From Ottelia alismoides (taxonomy: Eukaryota > Streptophyta > Magnoliopsida > Alismatales > Hydrocharitaceae), in contig JAZKJV010000383.1 of NCBI GenBank assembly GCA_037367405.1, positions 434,001 through 498,000 of the forward strand: a DNA stretch of 64,000 nucleotides, read 5' to 3'. Below the pieces are notes generated by a model. The model was given only the letters and a program-made list of their open reading frames with translations. It was not told the DNA's origin and searched no databases. Numbering within the stretch: the first letter of the stretch is position 1; the number at the start of each line of letters is the position of its first letter. This document shows, piece after piece, positions 1-10,220 of this stretch. The translations under genes were made by a program, and so were the position numbers.

Positions 1-2715
1 GAAGAAGGATGGATCCATGAGACTATGCATCGATTACAGGCAGCTGAACAAGAGAACGGTGAAAAACCGTTATCCCTTGCCGCGCATTGATGATTTGTTC
101 GACCAACTCCAGGGATCTTCGGTTTTCTCGAAGATCGATCTTCGCTCAGGCTACCATCAGCTGAGGATTCGCGAGTCGGACATTCCAAAAACAACCTTCA
201 GGACTCGCTATGGACACTACGAGTTTGTGGTGATGCCGTTTGGGCTCACCAATGCACCTGCAGCTTTCATGGATATGATGAACCGTATCTTCCGTCCATA
301 CTTGGACAAGTTTGTAGTGGTGTTCATCGATGATGTGCTCATCTATTCACGGAATGAAGAGGATCATGCTAATAATCTGCGGATCGTCTTAGACACATTA
401 CGAGAGCACAAGCTATATGCCAAGTTGAGCAAGTGTGAGTTCTGGTTATCCCAGGTCTCATTTCTCGGGCATATCATTTCTGGAGCAGGCATTGCGGTTG
501 ATCCCGCGAAGATAGATGCAGTTATGTCTTGGGAGCAGCCCAAGACAGTCACTCAGATTCGGAGCTTCCTCGGATTAGCGGGCTATTACAGACGCTTTGT
601 TAGCGGATTTTCACGCATCGTCCGTCCATTGACACGATTGACGCAGAAGGGAATTCCATTCATTTGGGACGATTCATGTGAGCAGGCCTTCCAGACACTG
701 AAGGAGAGGTTGACCACAGCACCTATTCTTGCTCTTCCTTCAGGCACTCAGGACTATGCAGTCTACACGGATGCATCTGGAGAAGGTCTCGGAGCAGTGT
801 TGATGCAGAGAGGACAGGTGATTGCTTACGCATCACGACAGTTGAGACCGCACGAGCGGAACTACCCCACACATGACTTGGAGTTGGCGGCAGTTGTCTT
901 CGCCTTGAAGATCTGGCGCCACTATCTATATGGGGTGAACTTCGAGATTTTCACAGACCACAAGAGTCTGAAGTACATCTTTGATCAGAAGGAGCTGAAC
1001 ATGAGGCATCATAGATGGCTCGAATTGCTGAAGGACTATGATTGCACGATCTCTTACCATCCCGGTAAGGGAAACGTGGTGGCTGATGCACTTAGCAGGA
1101 GAGCACATGCTGATGGTACGGCGAACTGGCTATACACGTGGGATACGCTTGCAGCTTTGACCGATTGGCATCCTCAGGAGAGCACATCCATTTCTACCGC
1201 CGTGCCTCCACGATACAGCAGTCTGTGGGATCGTATTGTAGAGGGCCAGAAGACCGATCCTTGGATCCAAGAAAGGTACGTGCGCATCGTCAAGGACGAA
1301 TTTGATGATTTTGTTGTGATGGAGTCCATTTTTAGGAAGGCGGGACGGGTCGTTGTACCCAATGATGAGCAGCTTCGTAGAGACATTCTCGATGAGGCAC
1401 ACAGTTCACGGTTATCTATCCATCCAGGCAGTACGAAGATGTACTGTGATCTGCGTCGACATTTCTGATGGGATGAGATGAAGCGCGATGTGACGCAACA
1501 TGTTAGCAGATGCATGACCTGTCAGATGGTCAAGGCCGAGCACAGGAGACCACCAGGATTACTACAGTCTCTCCCCATTCTCGAGTGGAAATGGGAGAGC
1601 ATTTCTATGGATTTTGTCATAGGTCTGCCGAAGACGCCAGGAGGCCATGATTCCATTTGGGTCGTTGTTGATAGGTTGACCAAGTCAGCCCATTTCATAC
1701 ATGTCAACACGACTTACACTCCATCCAGATTGGCCAAGCTCTATGTGCAGAACATTATCAGGCTACATGGTATACCACGAGAGGTGGTGTTTGACAGGGA
1801 TTCAAGATTTACATCTCACTATTGGCATCAGTTCATGTCAGCACTACAGACAGAGCTGAAGATGAGTTCTGCTTATCATCCGCAGACCGACAGACAGAGT
1901 GAGCGCACCATTCAGACGCTTGAGGATATACTTCGCGCATGCACTTTGGAGTGGAAAGGGTCCTGGATGGACCATCTGCCGTTAGTGGAGTTCACGTACA
2001 ACAACAGCTATCACTCCAGTATTGGCATGGCACCATTCGAAGCCCTATACGGGCGGAGATGCCTCACACCTCTCAGTTGGCGTGAGGTAGGTGATCATGC
2101 TCTCTATTCCGTAGATCTCCTGGAGGAGACTGCGAGAGCTGTTGATCTTGTGAGACGGAGGCTTCTGACGGCACAGAGTCGCCAGAAGAGTTATGCAGAC
2201 CGTCGGAGGAGAGACTTAGAGTTTCAGGTAATCTAAATTTTTTTCTCCTCATCCACTCAATTATGATATATATGGGTTCAACTTAATCTCATACTAATGA
2301 CATTCCTATAAATTATAGGTTGGAGATTGGGTATTTTTGCGAGTAACTCCCATGAAGGGAGTGCAGAGATTCGGTGTTCGTGGCAAGTTGGCGCCACGAT
2401 ATGTTGGGCCATTCGAGATTCTTGCTCGAATGGGGAAGGTTGCTTATCAAGTAGCCCTTCCTCCACATCTTCCACGTATCCAACTTGAGGAAGTATTTGC
2501 ATGACCCTCGACACATCATCAGTTATGAGAATTTTGACGTGGATTCAGATCTGACTTATGAGGAAAAGCCCGTTCAGATACTTGACCGTGCCGTGAAGAA
2601 GCTTCGCAGCAAAGAGATTTTATTGATCAAGGTTTTGTGGAACCGTCACGGAGTCGAAGAGGCGACATGGGAAACCGAAGTTGACATGCGGGCACGATAC
2701 CCGCAACTTTTCTGA
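1..2715 (+). pseudogene. gypsy A pol: RT, RNase H, integrase, chromodomain tail (broken)
   Basis: The open part starting at base 17 encodes RT with [10 protein letters not shown] (about residues 72-81) and the catalytic FIDD box (about 103-106). RNase H follows with TDAS, the [10 protein letters not shown] helix and TDHKSL, then the HHCC zinc finger of integrase. An in-frame TGA at 1466-1468 replaces the second tryptophan of the usual HFWW. The frame continues unchanged from 1478 to 2227 with the DDE residues in MDF, FDRDSRF and QSERTIQTLED; the usual QTDGQ reads QTDRQ. After a 91-base intron-like insert (2228-2318) the frame resumes with VGDWVFLRV. A deletion of about 20 bases near 2469, judged against the second gypsy copy in this window, shifts the frame before FHVSNLRKY. 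The tail at 2485-2715 ends in a chromodomain-like segment (KVLWNRHGVEEATWE). The element is dead. Confidence 0.88.
2228..2318 (+). other. intron-like GT-AG insert in gypsy A integrase
   Basis: The coding sequence runs LEFQ, then GTAATCT to TTATAG, then VGDWVFLRV in the same frame (phase 0). The 91 bases contain TACTAAT at 2292-2298, a good branch-point match 21 bases before the acceptor, and are AT-rich like plant introns. At the homologous place in the second gypsy element (minus strand, junction about 45540/45541) the protein runs LEFEVGDFVFLKV without interruption. Splicing is inferred; the presence/absence difference is seen. Confidence 0.7.
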
Positions 2716-2899
2716 GGTAATAACCAAAACAAGTTTTTATAATAAAATATTTGTTCAAATATATGGCTTGTTATCTCTTTGAGGTTTTTATGGGTTCAAA
2801 ACCCTTTGAGGTTTTTATGGACATATAAAATCCCAACAAGATACTTAATGACCTTGACTCGAGTCTCGAGGACGAGACTCCCTTTAAGGTTTTTATATT

Positions 2900-3300
2900 T
2901 GTAACATCCATATTCTAACAAACCCGAACTCATCCGATTTTGGGTCTAATGAACCCAAAAACGTTGTCGGTCAATACTAAACAACCTAAAACGACCAATT
3001 GATCATGAATCAAAAGTCGTTCGGGCGAAATCGACCAAAAATCGGTCCCTTCGTAATGCGTGCCGTGAAAAGCCGCGACACAAATTCGGAAACCGCGAAA
3101 CAAACCAAGACCATCATTAGATCCGATTCGACAATACGAGACCAACGGAATTGACCGTTCGTCAATCGGAGGTCGTTTGATATTTTTAAATCGTAAACGG
3201 GTACCCGGATCCTGAGGGGTTCACAGGGTGCTAGGGATCGACTAAGGGATGGGGAGGGGGTATGAGGGGAAGATGGATGCATGTCATTTTTTGTTAATTT
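2900..3300 (+). repeat. start of 3' LTR of gypsy A
   Basis: TGTAACATCC follows the purine-rich tract, as expected for a chromovirus LTR. The stretch has no gene. Where the LTR ends is not visible, because no second copy lies in the window. Confidence 0.55.
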
Positions 3301-3635
3301 TGATAAATAAAAAGGGCAATATAGCCATTTTTAATGGAATTTGGTTAAATTTAATGGTTAAGCGCATGCGAGTTATCCACAAGGTATGTGGTGTAAGAGT
3401 TAATAAGTTTATGGGGCCGAGGGGTAATAACAATGTTTACAAGGTCGAGTGGTAATTTACAAAGATTTTATGGTTCGTTGTATAAAAATCTCAAAATACA
3501 ATGAAAAGATCATATCCTTGCATGAGCACAATAAGACTATAGCGATGCTACTTATGTGGCATCTTATTAAAGGTGTTAGGTTTTGGGGGCTTTACAGTAT
3601 CGAAAATATGTTTTTTAACATGGCCTCAAATTTCA

Positions 3636-3815
3636 GCGAAATTCGGTCGAATTTCTGTCGAATATCGATATCCTGTCGAAATCGAAATTCGAACGAAATG
3701 ACCGAAATATGGGGGCCCTAGTACAAAAAATGACTGAAATTTCGGTCGAAGTTCTATCGCAATCCACCGAAATTCCATTTCGACCGGTCACTGAAATGGT
3801 GACTGAAACTGATAT
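3636..3815. repeat. degenerate GAAATTTCGGTCGAA repeat cluster
   Basis: The motif TTTCGGTCGAA and its reverse complement recur many times with small changes (for example near 3640-3710 and 3735-3800). Clusters of a short palindromic word at the ends of an element are typical of non-autonomous hAT transposons, and similar clusters with other words occur elsewhere in this window. I could not define terminal repeats or a target-site duplication. Confidence 0.45.
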
Positions 3816-3903
3816 TTAGGGCCTTTTTTTAAGCATTATTTAGTCTATAAGGCTTATTTTTTAATATTGCTTATTGAGGGTCATCTTTCCAAATATTTGA
3901 CAA

Positions 3904-4450
3904 TATTTTTTTTGAGGCCAAAAAAGGGGGAAACACGCATTGGTGTCCACCCCAATGTATTACTTCATTTGTTTTAAAAACAAGAAACAAATGGATTACA
4001 AAAGCCAAGAATCAAGAAAATGCTTGTCTTGTAAGCGCACATTCTCACAATAGAAGCGGTGACCAGAGAAAAGGACATCATTTCGCGCTAACCAAATGGT
4101 CCATAACATAGCCGCCGGGGCCTGGATCTCAACTCTCTGTTTGTTACGAGCACCATAAAAAGAAGACCAGAAGGTGTCGAAGCTGCGAGTGCAGATCCCG
4201 CCCAATCCCACCTCACACCAGACCACTGAAGAGACTTGGCAACGGAAGAAGAGGTGCTCCAACATCTCAACTTTTCTGTCACACATGAGGCATATATCGG
4301 AAGCCATCTGAAAAAGCTTGGCGCAACGGTTAAGAGTCAGCACCCGTTTTCGTCTAAAAAGCCAGAGGAAGAAACCTATCCTTTCAGGGAGACAGAGTGA
4401 CCTGATGACGATATAGTCGACCCTACATAACGTGGGACAATGCTTCATTT
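3904..4450 (-). mobile_element. LINE A, 3' fragment with zinc-binding C-terminus
   Basis: The minus-strand frame 4448-3996 encodes the C-terminal zinc-binding region found after the reverse transcriptase in plant L1-type LINEs. It shows GFFLWLFRRKRVLT, then CLMCDRKVEMLEHLFFRC (a CxxC...HxxxxxC pattern), then the usual LWTIWLARNDVLF block, ending at the stop at 3996. A T-run at about 3905-3912 on the plus strand fits its poly(A) tail. It is 5'-truncated near 4450, the common outcome of LINE insertion. Confidence 0.8.
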
Positions 4451-4619
4451 TTTTTATAAAACTTTATAAACTATAAGGGCGATGCTTTCTAATTGGTGTA
4501 GTCGTAATTGTTTCGTAATCATTTTTAGGCAAACTTTTTATTTCTTTCATCTCTATCATGTAATTTGTACCATCAAATAAAAGGCACGTTTGGGGGAAAA
4601 AGATGCGGGACACATCTAG

Positions 4620-6440
4620 TGGTTGGGCGAAATTGGAGCGAAGATCTCGTCGGGGTTGTGCGTCGTTGGTAGAGGAGCCAAGGCAACATGGAGGGGCTTG
4701 CTTGGTTTCAGACGAAGATGTTTTTGGTTCGGGGGGTGGGGCCACTGTGGTGTGGGATGTCGATACCCGATTATGTGTTTCCGGTGTAGAAGAAATGAGC
4801 ACAACAACTTCAACTGCTCGAGGAAGCGGGAGCGAAATCTTGGAGGTGTGGAAGCTGCTCCTGGTGGTGTGGGGGGATGGGTGTTTGCCGGTCGAAAGGG
4901 TTGTGCCTGGCAGACGCGATAGAGGACATCATCCAAGTGGTTGGAAGCAACTTCGAGGGTGATGTTGTGAAGTTGGTTGGTCTGGTAGTGTGCACATGCG
5001 ACCTTTAGGTGGTGGAGGTGCGAAAGATATTGGCCTTCTTGTGTAGCGCTGGAGGAAGGGTTCACTGGTGAACCCCGTTAATAAGGGATGGGTGGAGCGA
5101 TTCTCATTGAAGGTGAAGATCAGTCTCGATGAGAGGGCTCCCTTTCATGGGTCGGAGCATCGAGGCTGCGTGGGAGTTGCTGGGGCCGATGATCCGGGTA
5201 GGCGAGGTCATTTCTAGTGGCCTCAGGTAGGATCAGCTGTCGTGGGTGGTTGTGCTTGGATCAGACCTCAAGTTCCCTTTGTCGGTATGCTTCGGGGCTC
5301 GCTTCTGGGGATGTGATTTCATGTTGGAGGTGCGGGGATGAAAGACTTGTTGCGGATGCGGTTGGAGGGTGGCCAGAAATGGGCAACAGAGTCCGATTGG
5401 GTGGAACTTTCACGGAAAGGGAAGGAGTTCTTTTCCAAGAATTCGAATAACGTGTATCTATTCAAGAGAGGGTCGGGGTTCCTCCGGGCACAAGTTTTAG
5501 CATGGAGCCCGAGGAGCGCTTAGGCAGATTCGGGAATCGGGCCTCCTACGTAGAGATCTTGGTGGGGTTCTCATGGTTTGCGACGTTCTTTGTCGGATCC
5601 TCGTACCGCTTTGTTTGTTTCGATGCGGAGAGCTCGATGGGCTTTCGGGAAAATCGGCTGGAGGATCTGCTTGGCTATCATCTGGTTGCTCACGGGGCTT
5701 CAGATCAGGATGGTAAAGGTGTTGCTCGCGAGGCTTTGATTCCGTTGGTTGAACCGAGTGCTGAGGGCTTTTCAGTACATGTGGCGACTCGGGACTCGAT
5801 GCTCATTTCTGGGGAATGATTAGATCGGCTCTCGTGTGCCCGATTGTTTCGAGCAGATGGAGCTTGGGGTTTCAGGGACATGCAAGTCGGTCTCTTGGCC
5901 TCCTGTGGTGGATTTGCCTTTCTTGCCAGGTCGTGGTGGTGCGCTCTAGGACTTGATGCAGAATGCGACCGAGGACTTGCCGAGTTTGGTGAGATTTTTT
6001 GGGGGCGGGTCTCGGACTGAAGCTTGATGTCTGAGGCGGGGGAGGGGGGGAGACTTGGTAGATGGTACTTACGACGTAGCTTGAAGGAGAGAAGGTAGTT
6101 GCGGCGTTTGGAGATCTATCGTCACTTGGTGGAGTTCGTGGATGGTGGGGATTTGGATGGCAATGGGTTGCTGAAGGGCGTGGTTGGGGTTTGGGGAGGT
6201 GGATCAGCGGGCGAATGTCTCTACTGTGATGATGCTGCCTCTTGGGCGGTAGGAGGTGTCTGTCGCGTCTATGCGAGAGGAGCTTGTTGCATCTTTGCAG
6301 TGGTGGGGTTTGAGGGAGGGAAGCGAGTGGTGGATGTCGAAGGGGGGAGTTGGAGGTTGGGGGGATGGCGTAGGGGTTGGTTGAAGGCTGGAGAGGGAGG
6401 TTTTGTTATGCCTTGGGTTGGTGCCGCCTACGAGGGTCTC
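4620..6440 (+). pseudogene. LINE B ORF1 (zinc-knuckle, gag-like), decayed
   Basis: Near 4690-4820 the frame beginning at 4623 shows CFWFGGWGHCGVGC, a knuckle that has lost its second cysteine, followed by CFRCRRNEHNNFNC, an intact CX2CX4HX4C. The paired knuckles match those in ORF1 of the larger LINE on the opposite strand (near 20.6 kb). The rest of this 1.8 kb is GC-rich and broken into short frames on the plus strand. ORF1 proteins of LINEs bind the element RNA. Confidence 0.6.
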
Positions 6441-6444
6441 TGAG

Positions 6445-7370
6445 TTTGGGGAGATGGCCCAAATGAATATGATCACTTGGAATGTGAGGGGCATGGGTCA
6501 AATCGAGAAGCGTTTGGCGGTGCAGAAGTTGTTGTTGGAGCAGAGGGCGGATGTGGCTATGTTGCAAGAAACGAAGATCTCAGGGGAAATGGAGGGGAAG
6601 TGGAGGGAGATTGGGGAAACAAGTTGGGAGAGTTCAAGGCAATTGCGACGGAAGGGACGGTTGGAGGTATGGTAATTGGGTGGGATGGGGCTAAGCTTTA
6701 GATGGTGGAGGAGGTGCATGGGGCTTTCTCGCTCTTGATCTTGTTGTGGTTCATGGCAGATGGCATGAGGATTTTGTCTACCAATGTGATTGGCCCGTGC
6801 AATGGTGTCGGTGTTGGATGTTTGGTGGCGGAGTTGTGGCTGGTTAAGACGAGATTCCCAGATGCGCCTTGGTTCATTGTGACGAGATTCCCAGATGCGC
6901 CTTGGTTCATTGTGTCGGGGATTTCAATGTGACGTTGTGGCCGGATGACCGCCTTGGGGCTCGAGGTGGGAACGATGGTAGTTCGGAGGAACTGGTTGTG
7001 ATGGTGGATGGTTTGGGCCTCCAGGTGATCGACGTTGCAAGTTATCTATATACTTGGCGAAACTCACGATCTCGATCATGTATTGATAGATTCTTGCTGT
7101 CTATTGAGGCTTTTGAGACATTTCTTTTGGCTGCGGCCCGAGCCCTTCCTAGGGTGCAGTCGGATCACACACCTTTACTCTGGTACTCAAGGGAGGCGGA
7201 TCACCCCCACTCATTCTTCCGATTTGAGAGGGCTTGGCTTCTGGAAGAGGAGTTTCGGGAGGTGGTGGTGGGATTATGGGCTGAATGCAGGACGGATGGG
7301 TCGGCGACATGTAGATTCGCAAGCAAGCTGCGACACTTAGGAGGTTTCTGAGGGATTTCAACATGGACAA
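6445..7370 (+). pseudogene. LINE B ORF2 endonuclease domain (broken)
   Basis: The domain opens with NMITWNVRGMGQIEKR and LQETKIS, the first catalytic blocks of the APE-type endonuclease of L1 LINEs. It continues after frameshifts with GDFNVTLWPDDRLG and then SDHTPLLWYS, the conserved SDH block. FRFERAWLLEEEFREVV follows, the usual linker before RT. An in-frame 33-base tandem duplication lies just before GDFN. The enzyme would nick target DNA to prime reverse transcription; this copy cannot make it. Confidence 0.8.
6848..6913 (+). repeat. 33-base tandem duplication inside LINE B endonuclease
   Basis: Bases 6848-6880 and 6881-6913 are identical copies, so TRFPDAPWFIV is repeated in frame. Replication slippage is the simple explanation. 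Confidence 0.9.
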
Positions 7371-7483
7371 CTGGGTGTAGCTCAGGGCTCGAAGACAGAT
7401 GATGCTGGTTGAGGTACGCAAATTGGACATGCTAGAAGATGAGAGTGTGATGTCATTGGAGGAGGTGGTCTTGAGCTTGGTAT

Positions 7484-7827
7484 GAAAAGGCTAGCCTCAA
7501 GGGGTCGAGGCAGAACGGGACGGGCCTTTTTAGCCCCGAGGCATATGCCATAGATGGTATTGATGAGGCGTAAAGAAATTTAATGGATAGGTTTATGAAA
7601 TTTACATATCCTTTCTTTCACGTTCTTATCTTCATAATTTCATCATATATTATAATGTTATATATTCTATGTATGTCGATTTAGATAATTTTATCGATAA
7701 ATATATTTATTATACTTTTTGTAAGTATTTTCCTATACAAACTGAGGCTTACACCTCGATCACCTCGAGGCTAAGCCTCGCCTCGCATCCAGGGAAAACG
7801 CATCATTCCACTTTTCTTTTTTCAAAC
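7484..7827. mobile_element. hAT-like insert in LINE B with CTCGAGG motifs
   Basis: Removing these 344 bases rejoins the LINE reading frame (GGLELG to HERRSLGRDF). The flanks share CTTGGT plus two changed bases (7476-7483 and 7828-7835), an imperfect 8-base target duplication as made by hAT transposases. Both ends carry GAGGC/GCCTC words and the palindrome CCTCGAGG. There is no coding capacity. Confidence 0.6.
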
Positions 7828-7835
7828 CTTGGTCA

Positions 7836-8290
7836 TGAGCGGAGGTCACTTGGACGAGATTTTAGAAAGGTCAAGATGGAGGAGGTTGTTTAGAAGCAAA
7901 GATCTTGGCAGAAATGGCTAAGAGAAGGGGATGCAAATATGTGATTCTTCCATGCCGTGGCCAATGGGCAATGACGCAGGAATTTGTACACTCGGTGTCT
8001 GTTGGTGTGGGGATGGTCGAGGGGGACAGAGCGATTGGTTTGGCATTGCGGTCACACTTTCAGGATTTCGGGCGGCGACGCGTGTAGGCAAGATGGGGAT
8101 GGCGGGGGAATGGTGTATCCAGGATTTTGGATTCCGACGTGATTTCGCTGGTAAGGGATTTCATGGAGGAGGCCAAGCTTGTGTTGTTCTAGTTGAATGC
8201 TCATGGGGCATCGAGTCCGGATGGTTTCCCGATCTTCTTTTACTGAGAGTTCTGGGAGGTCATCAAGCAGGATCTTCTATTTATTCTTCA
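7836..8290 (+). pseudogene. LINE B ORF2, linker and first RT motif (broken)
   Basis: KQRSWQKWLREGDANM, a stop, then FFHAVANGQ matches the LINE block that precedes the reverse transcriptase. Near 8205-8280, frames spell a decayed version of the SPDGF...FFY...FWE block that opens the RT. The sequence then ends abruptly. Confidence 0.65.
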
Positions 8291-8775
8291 TGTTCTTTAT
8301 CATTGTTTTATCTGATTATGCGTCTGCATTGTTGTTTTGTACATGATATCAGAGCCTTTTTTGATGTTCTGTGTTTTCCATGGTTTGTTTGTTCGTTTTC
8401 TACAATTTGAAATAATAAATCATGGTTCTTTATCTGGAGATGCGGGCTTACATCTTCCTGACAAACGCGGACAGGCCTAAAGCTGTTTTTTATGCATGAT
8501 ATATGAATTATAAATTCCATTTTGTTCCATTAGAACTCCTCACAAGCTACAGATCCGATTTACATGCTCGGTTTGTGACAACAATGCATTTTTTAAGTTA
8601 AAGGATGATTACTCAGTATGGCTAGTCATCCGCTTGAATTGACATTTGAAACATGCTTCCACTGTTCCACTTTCTCGAAGAATTTTTACTATATTTTCCT
8701 CAGATAATCATGTAGAGGAAAGTGTAGATTCTTTGTTGGGTTTAGAAATGTTATAATAATTGTTTATGATGACAG
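8291..8775 (+). other. AT-rich intron sequence, no gene seen
   Basis: This lies between the LINE B remnant and the first SMC2 exon in the window. It ends in a pyrimidine-poor but usable acceptor (GATGACAG). I see no coding sequence in it. Confidence 0.5.
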
Positions 8776-10220
8776 GTTCACGAGAATGCAAGAGAGAAAC
8801 TTATTATGGAGAAAGAAGCAGTCGTTCAAGAGCTTGCTTCTTTGGAGCACCAAGTTGAATCATTAAATGACCAGATTAAAGTAATCACGGCAGATGTTGA
8901 AAAGCAAAAGGGCAAGGTATTAGGGCATGTTAATCAGAAAGATTTTCTTTATCGATAAGTTTAGCGTACCTCTGTTCTCCGAACCAGGATTTTACTATCA
9001 GCTTCTTATACAACCCAATTATATTTTGTTGCAAAAATCTCTCTTTCTGGTTGTAGGTTAGCTCTATCAAACAAGGATATGATCAGGCTAATTCTGAGCT
9101 AAATTTGTGCCGGTCAAAGTTGAAAGAATGCGACACCCAGATTAATGCTTTAACAAAAGAGCAGAAGAAACTTCAGCATAAACTGAGTGATGCCAATGTT
9201 GATAGGAAAAAAATGGAAAATGAGGTGGCTATCGTGTTACTATGCAAACGAAGTTTATTCGTCCGACAATTTTGTGAGTTCTCGTATATTTTCACAAAAG
9301 CGAATTCTTTCTCCTTTTTGCAGGTAAAACGCGTGGAACTGGAACAGAAAGATTTTTCTGTGATGGTAGACAAGCTTCTCGAGAAACATAGCTGGATTGC
9401 AACTGAGAAGCATTCCTTTGGAAGAAGTGGGACTGATTACGATTTTTCTTCCAGAGACCCTCAGACGGCAAGAAAGGAGTTGGAAAATCTCCAAGTTGAG
9501 CAATCTGGGTCTGTCAACTCTTACTATTATATTTGTTTTGGCAAGATGTGTACCTGTACGTTGGATTCTTTGATTGCTTGATGCAATTCAAGGTGATGTT
9601 TATACCCTTTTACACATGGAAAGCTTATGCTGAGTTATCAATATATCTTGTAGGCTTGAAAAAAAGGGTAAATAAAAAGGTTATGGCAATGATTGAAAAA
9701 GCAGAGGAAGAATACGGCCATCTACTATCCAAGAAGAATATCATCGAGGTATCTGGTGTTTCTTGTTTAATTAAATCAAGGTTCTGATTTTCCTTGCTTT
9801 TTTATGATAAATTATACTCTTTTCTGTCCAGAGTGATAAAGCAAAAATCACGATGGTCATTGAAGAACTAGATGAAAAGAAAAAGGAAACATTGAAAGAA
9901 ACATGGGTAAAAGTTAACAAGTTAAGGGTTGTTTTCTGATGCATCATTTTTCTTGGACACTATGTGGTGTAGAAAATGATGTATTTCTTTCACAGGGATT
10001 TTGTTCCATTTTCTCCACTCTTCTGCCGGGAACAATGTCAAAACTAGAGCCTCCAGAGGGTTGCAACTTTTTAGATGGTCTTGAAGTCCGTGTTGCATTT
10101 GGAGGTGTATGGAAGCAGTCTCTCTCTGAACTAAGTGGGGGGCAACGATCTCTTCTGGCTCTTTCCTTGATTTTGGCTTTGCTTCTATTTAAACCTGCAC
10201 CACTTTATATTCTTGATGAG
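8776..10220 (+). CDS. SMC2: SMC2 exon cluster: coiled coil and ABC signature
   Basis: Six exons separated by introns of roughly 75-145 bases. The coiled coil begins [19 protein letters not shown] and is rich in K and E with heptad-like spacing. The GRSGTDYDF block and the [13 protein letters not shown] block are strongly conserved in eukaryotic SMC2. The donor after exon 3 (GTCTGT) is weak. Exon 4 is 95 bases where the phases require 1+3n, and exon 6 is 225 bases where 1+3n is required, so each carries a single-base indel. Confidence 0.85.

Larger units (their letters stand above)
1..3300 (+). mobile_element. Ty3/gypsy chromovirus A (Tekay/Del-like), 3' part
   Basis: The window opens inside the reverse transcriptase of an LTR retrotransposon. 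The order RT, RNase H, integrase, chromodomain-like tail is that of Ty3/gypsy chromoviruses. Past the coding part, a purine-rich stretch at about 2868-2889 is followed by TGTAACATCC at 2900, which I read as the start of the 3' LTR. The right end of the LTR is not clear, so the end given here is approximate. The 5' LTR, gag and protease lie left of the window. Confidence 0.85.
4590..8290 (+). mobile_element. LINE B, decayed, with ORF1 and ORF2 remnants
   Basis: Plus-strand LINE remnants run from a zinc-knuckle ORF1 (about 4620) through an endonuclease (about 6450-7370) to the start of the reverse transcriptase (about 7840-8290). Frameshifts and stops are frequent. A hAT-like insert (7484-7827) splits ORF2. 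The RT is cut off after its first motif, so the copy is truncated at its 3' side rather than the usual 5' side, which suggests a later deletion or rearrangement. Confidence 0.75.
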
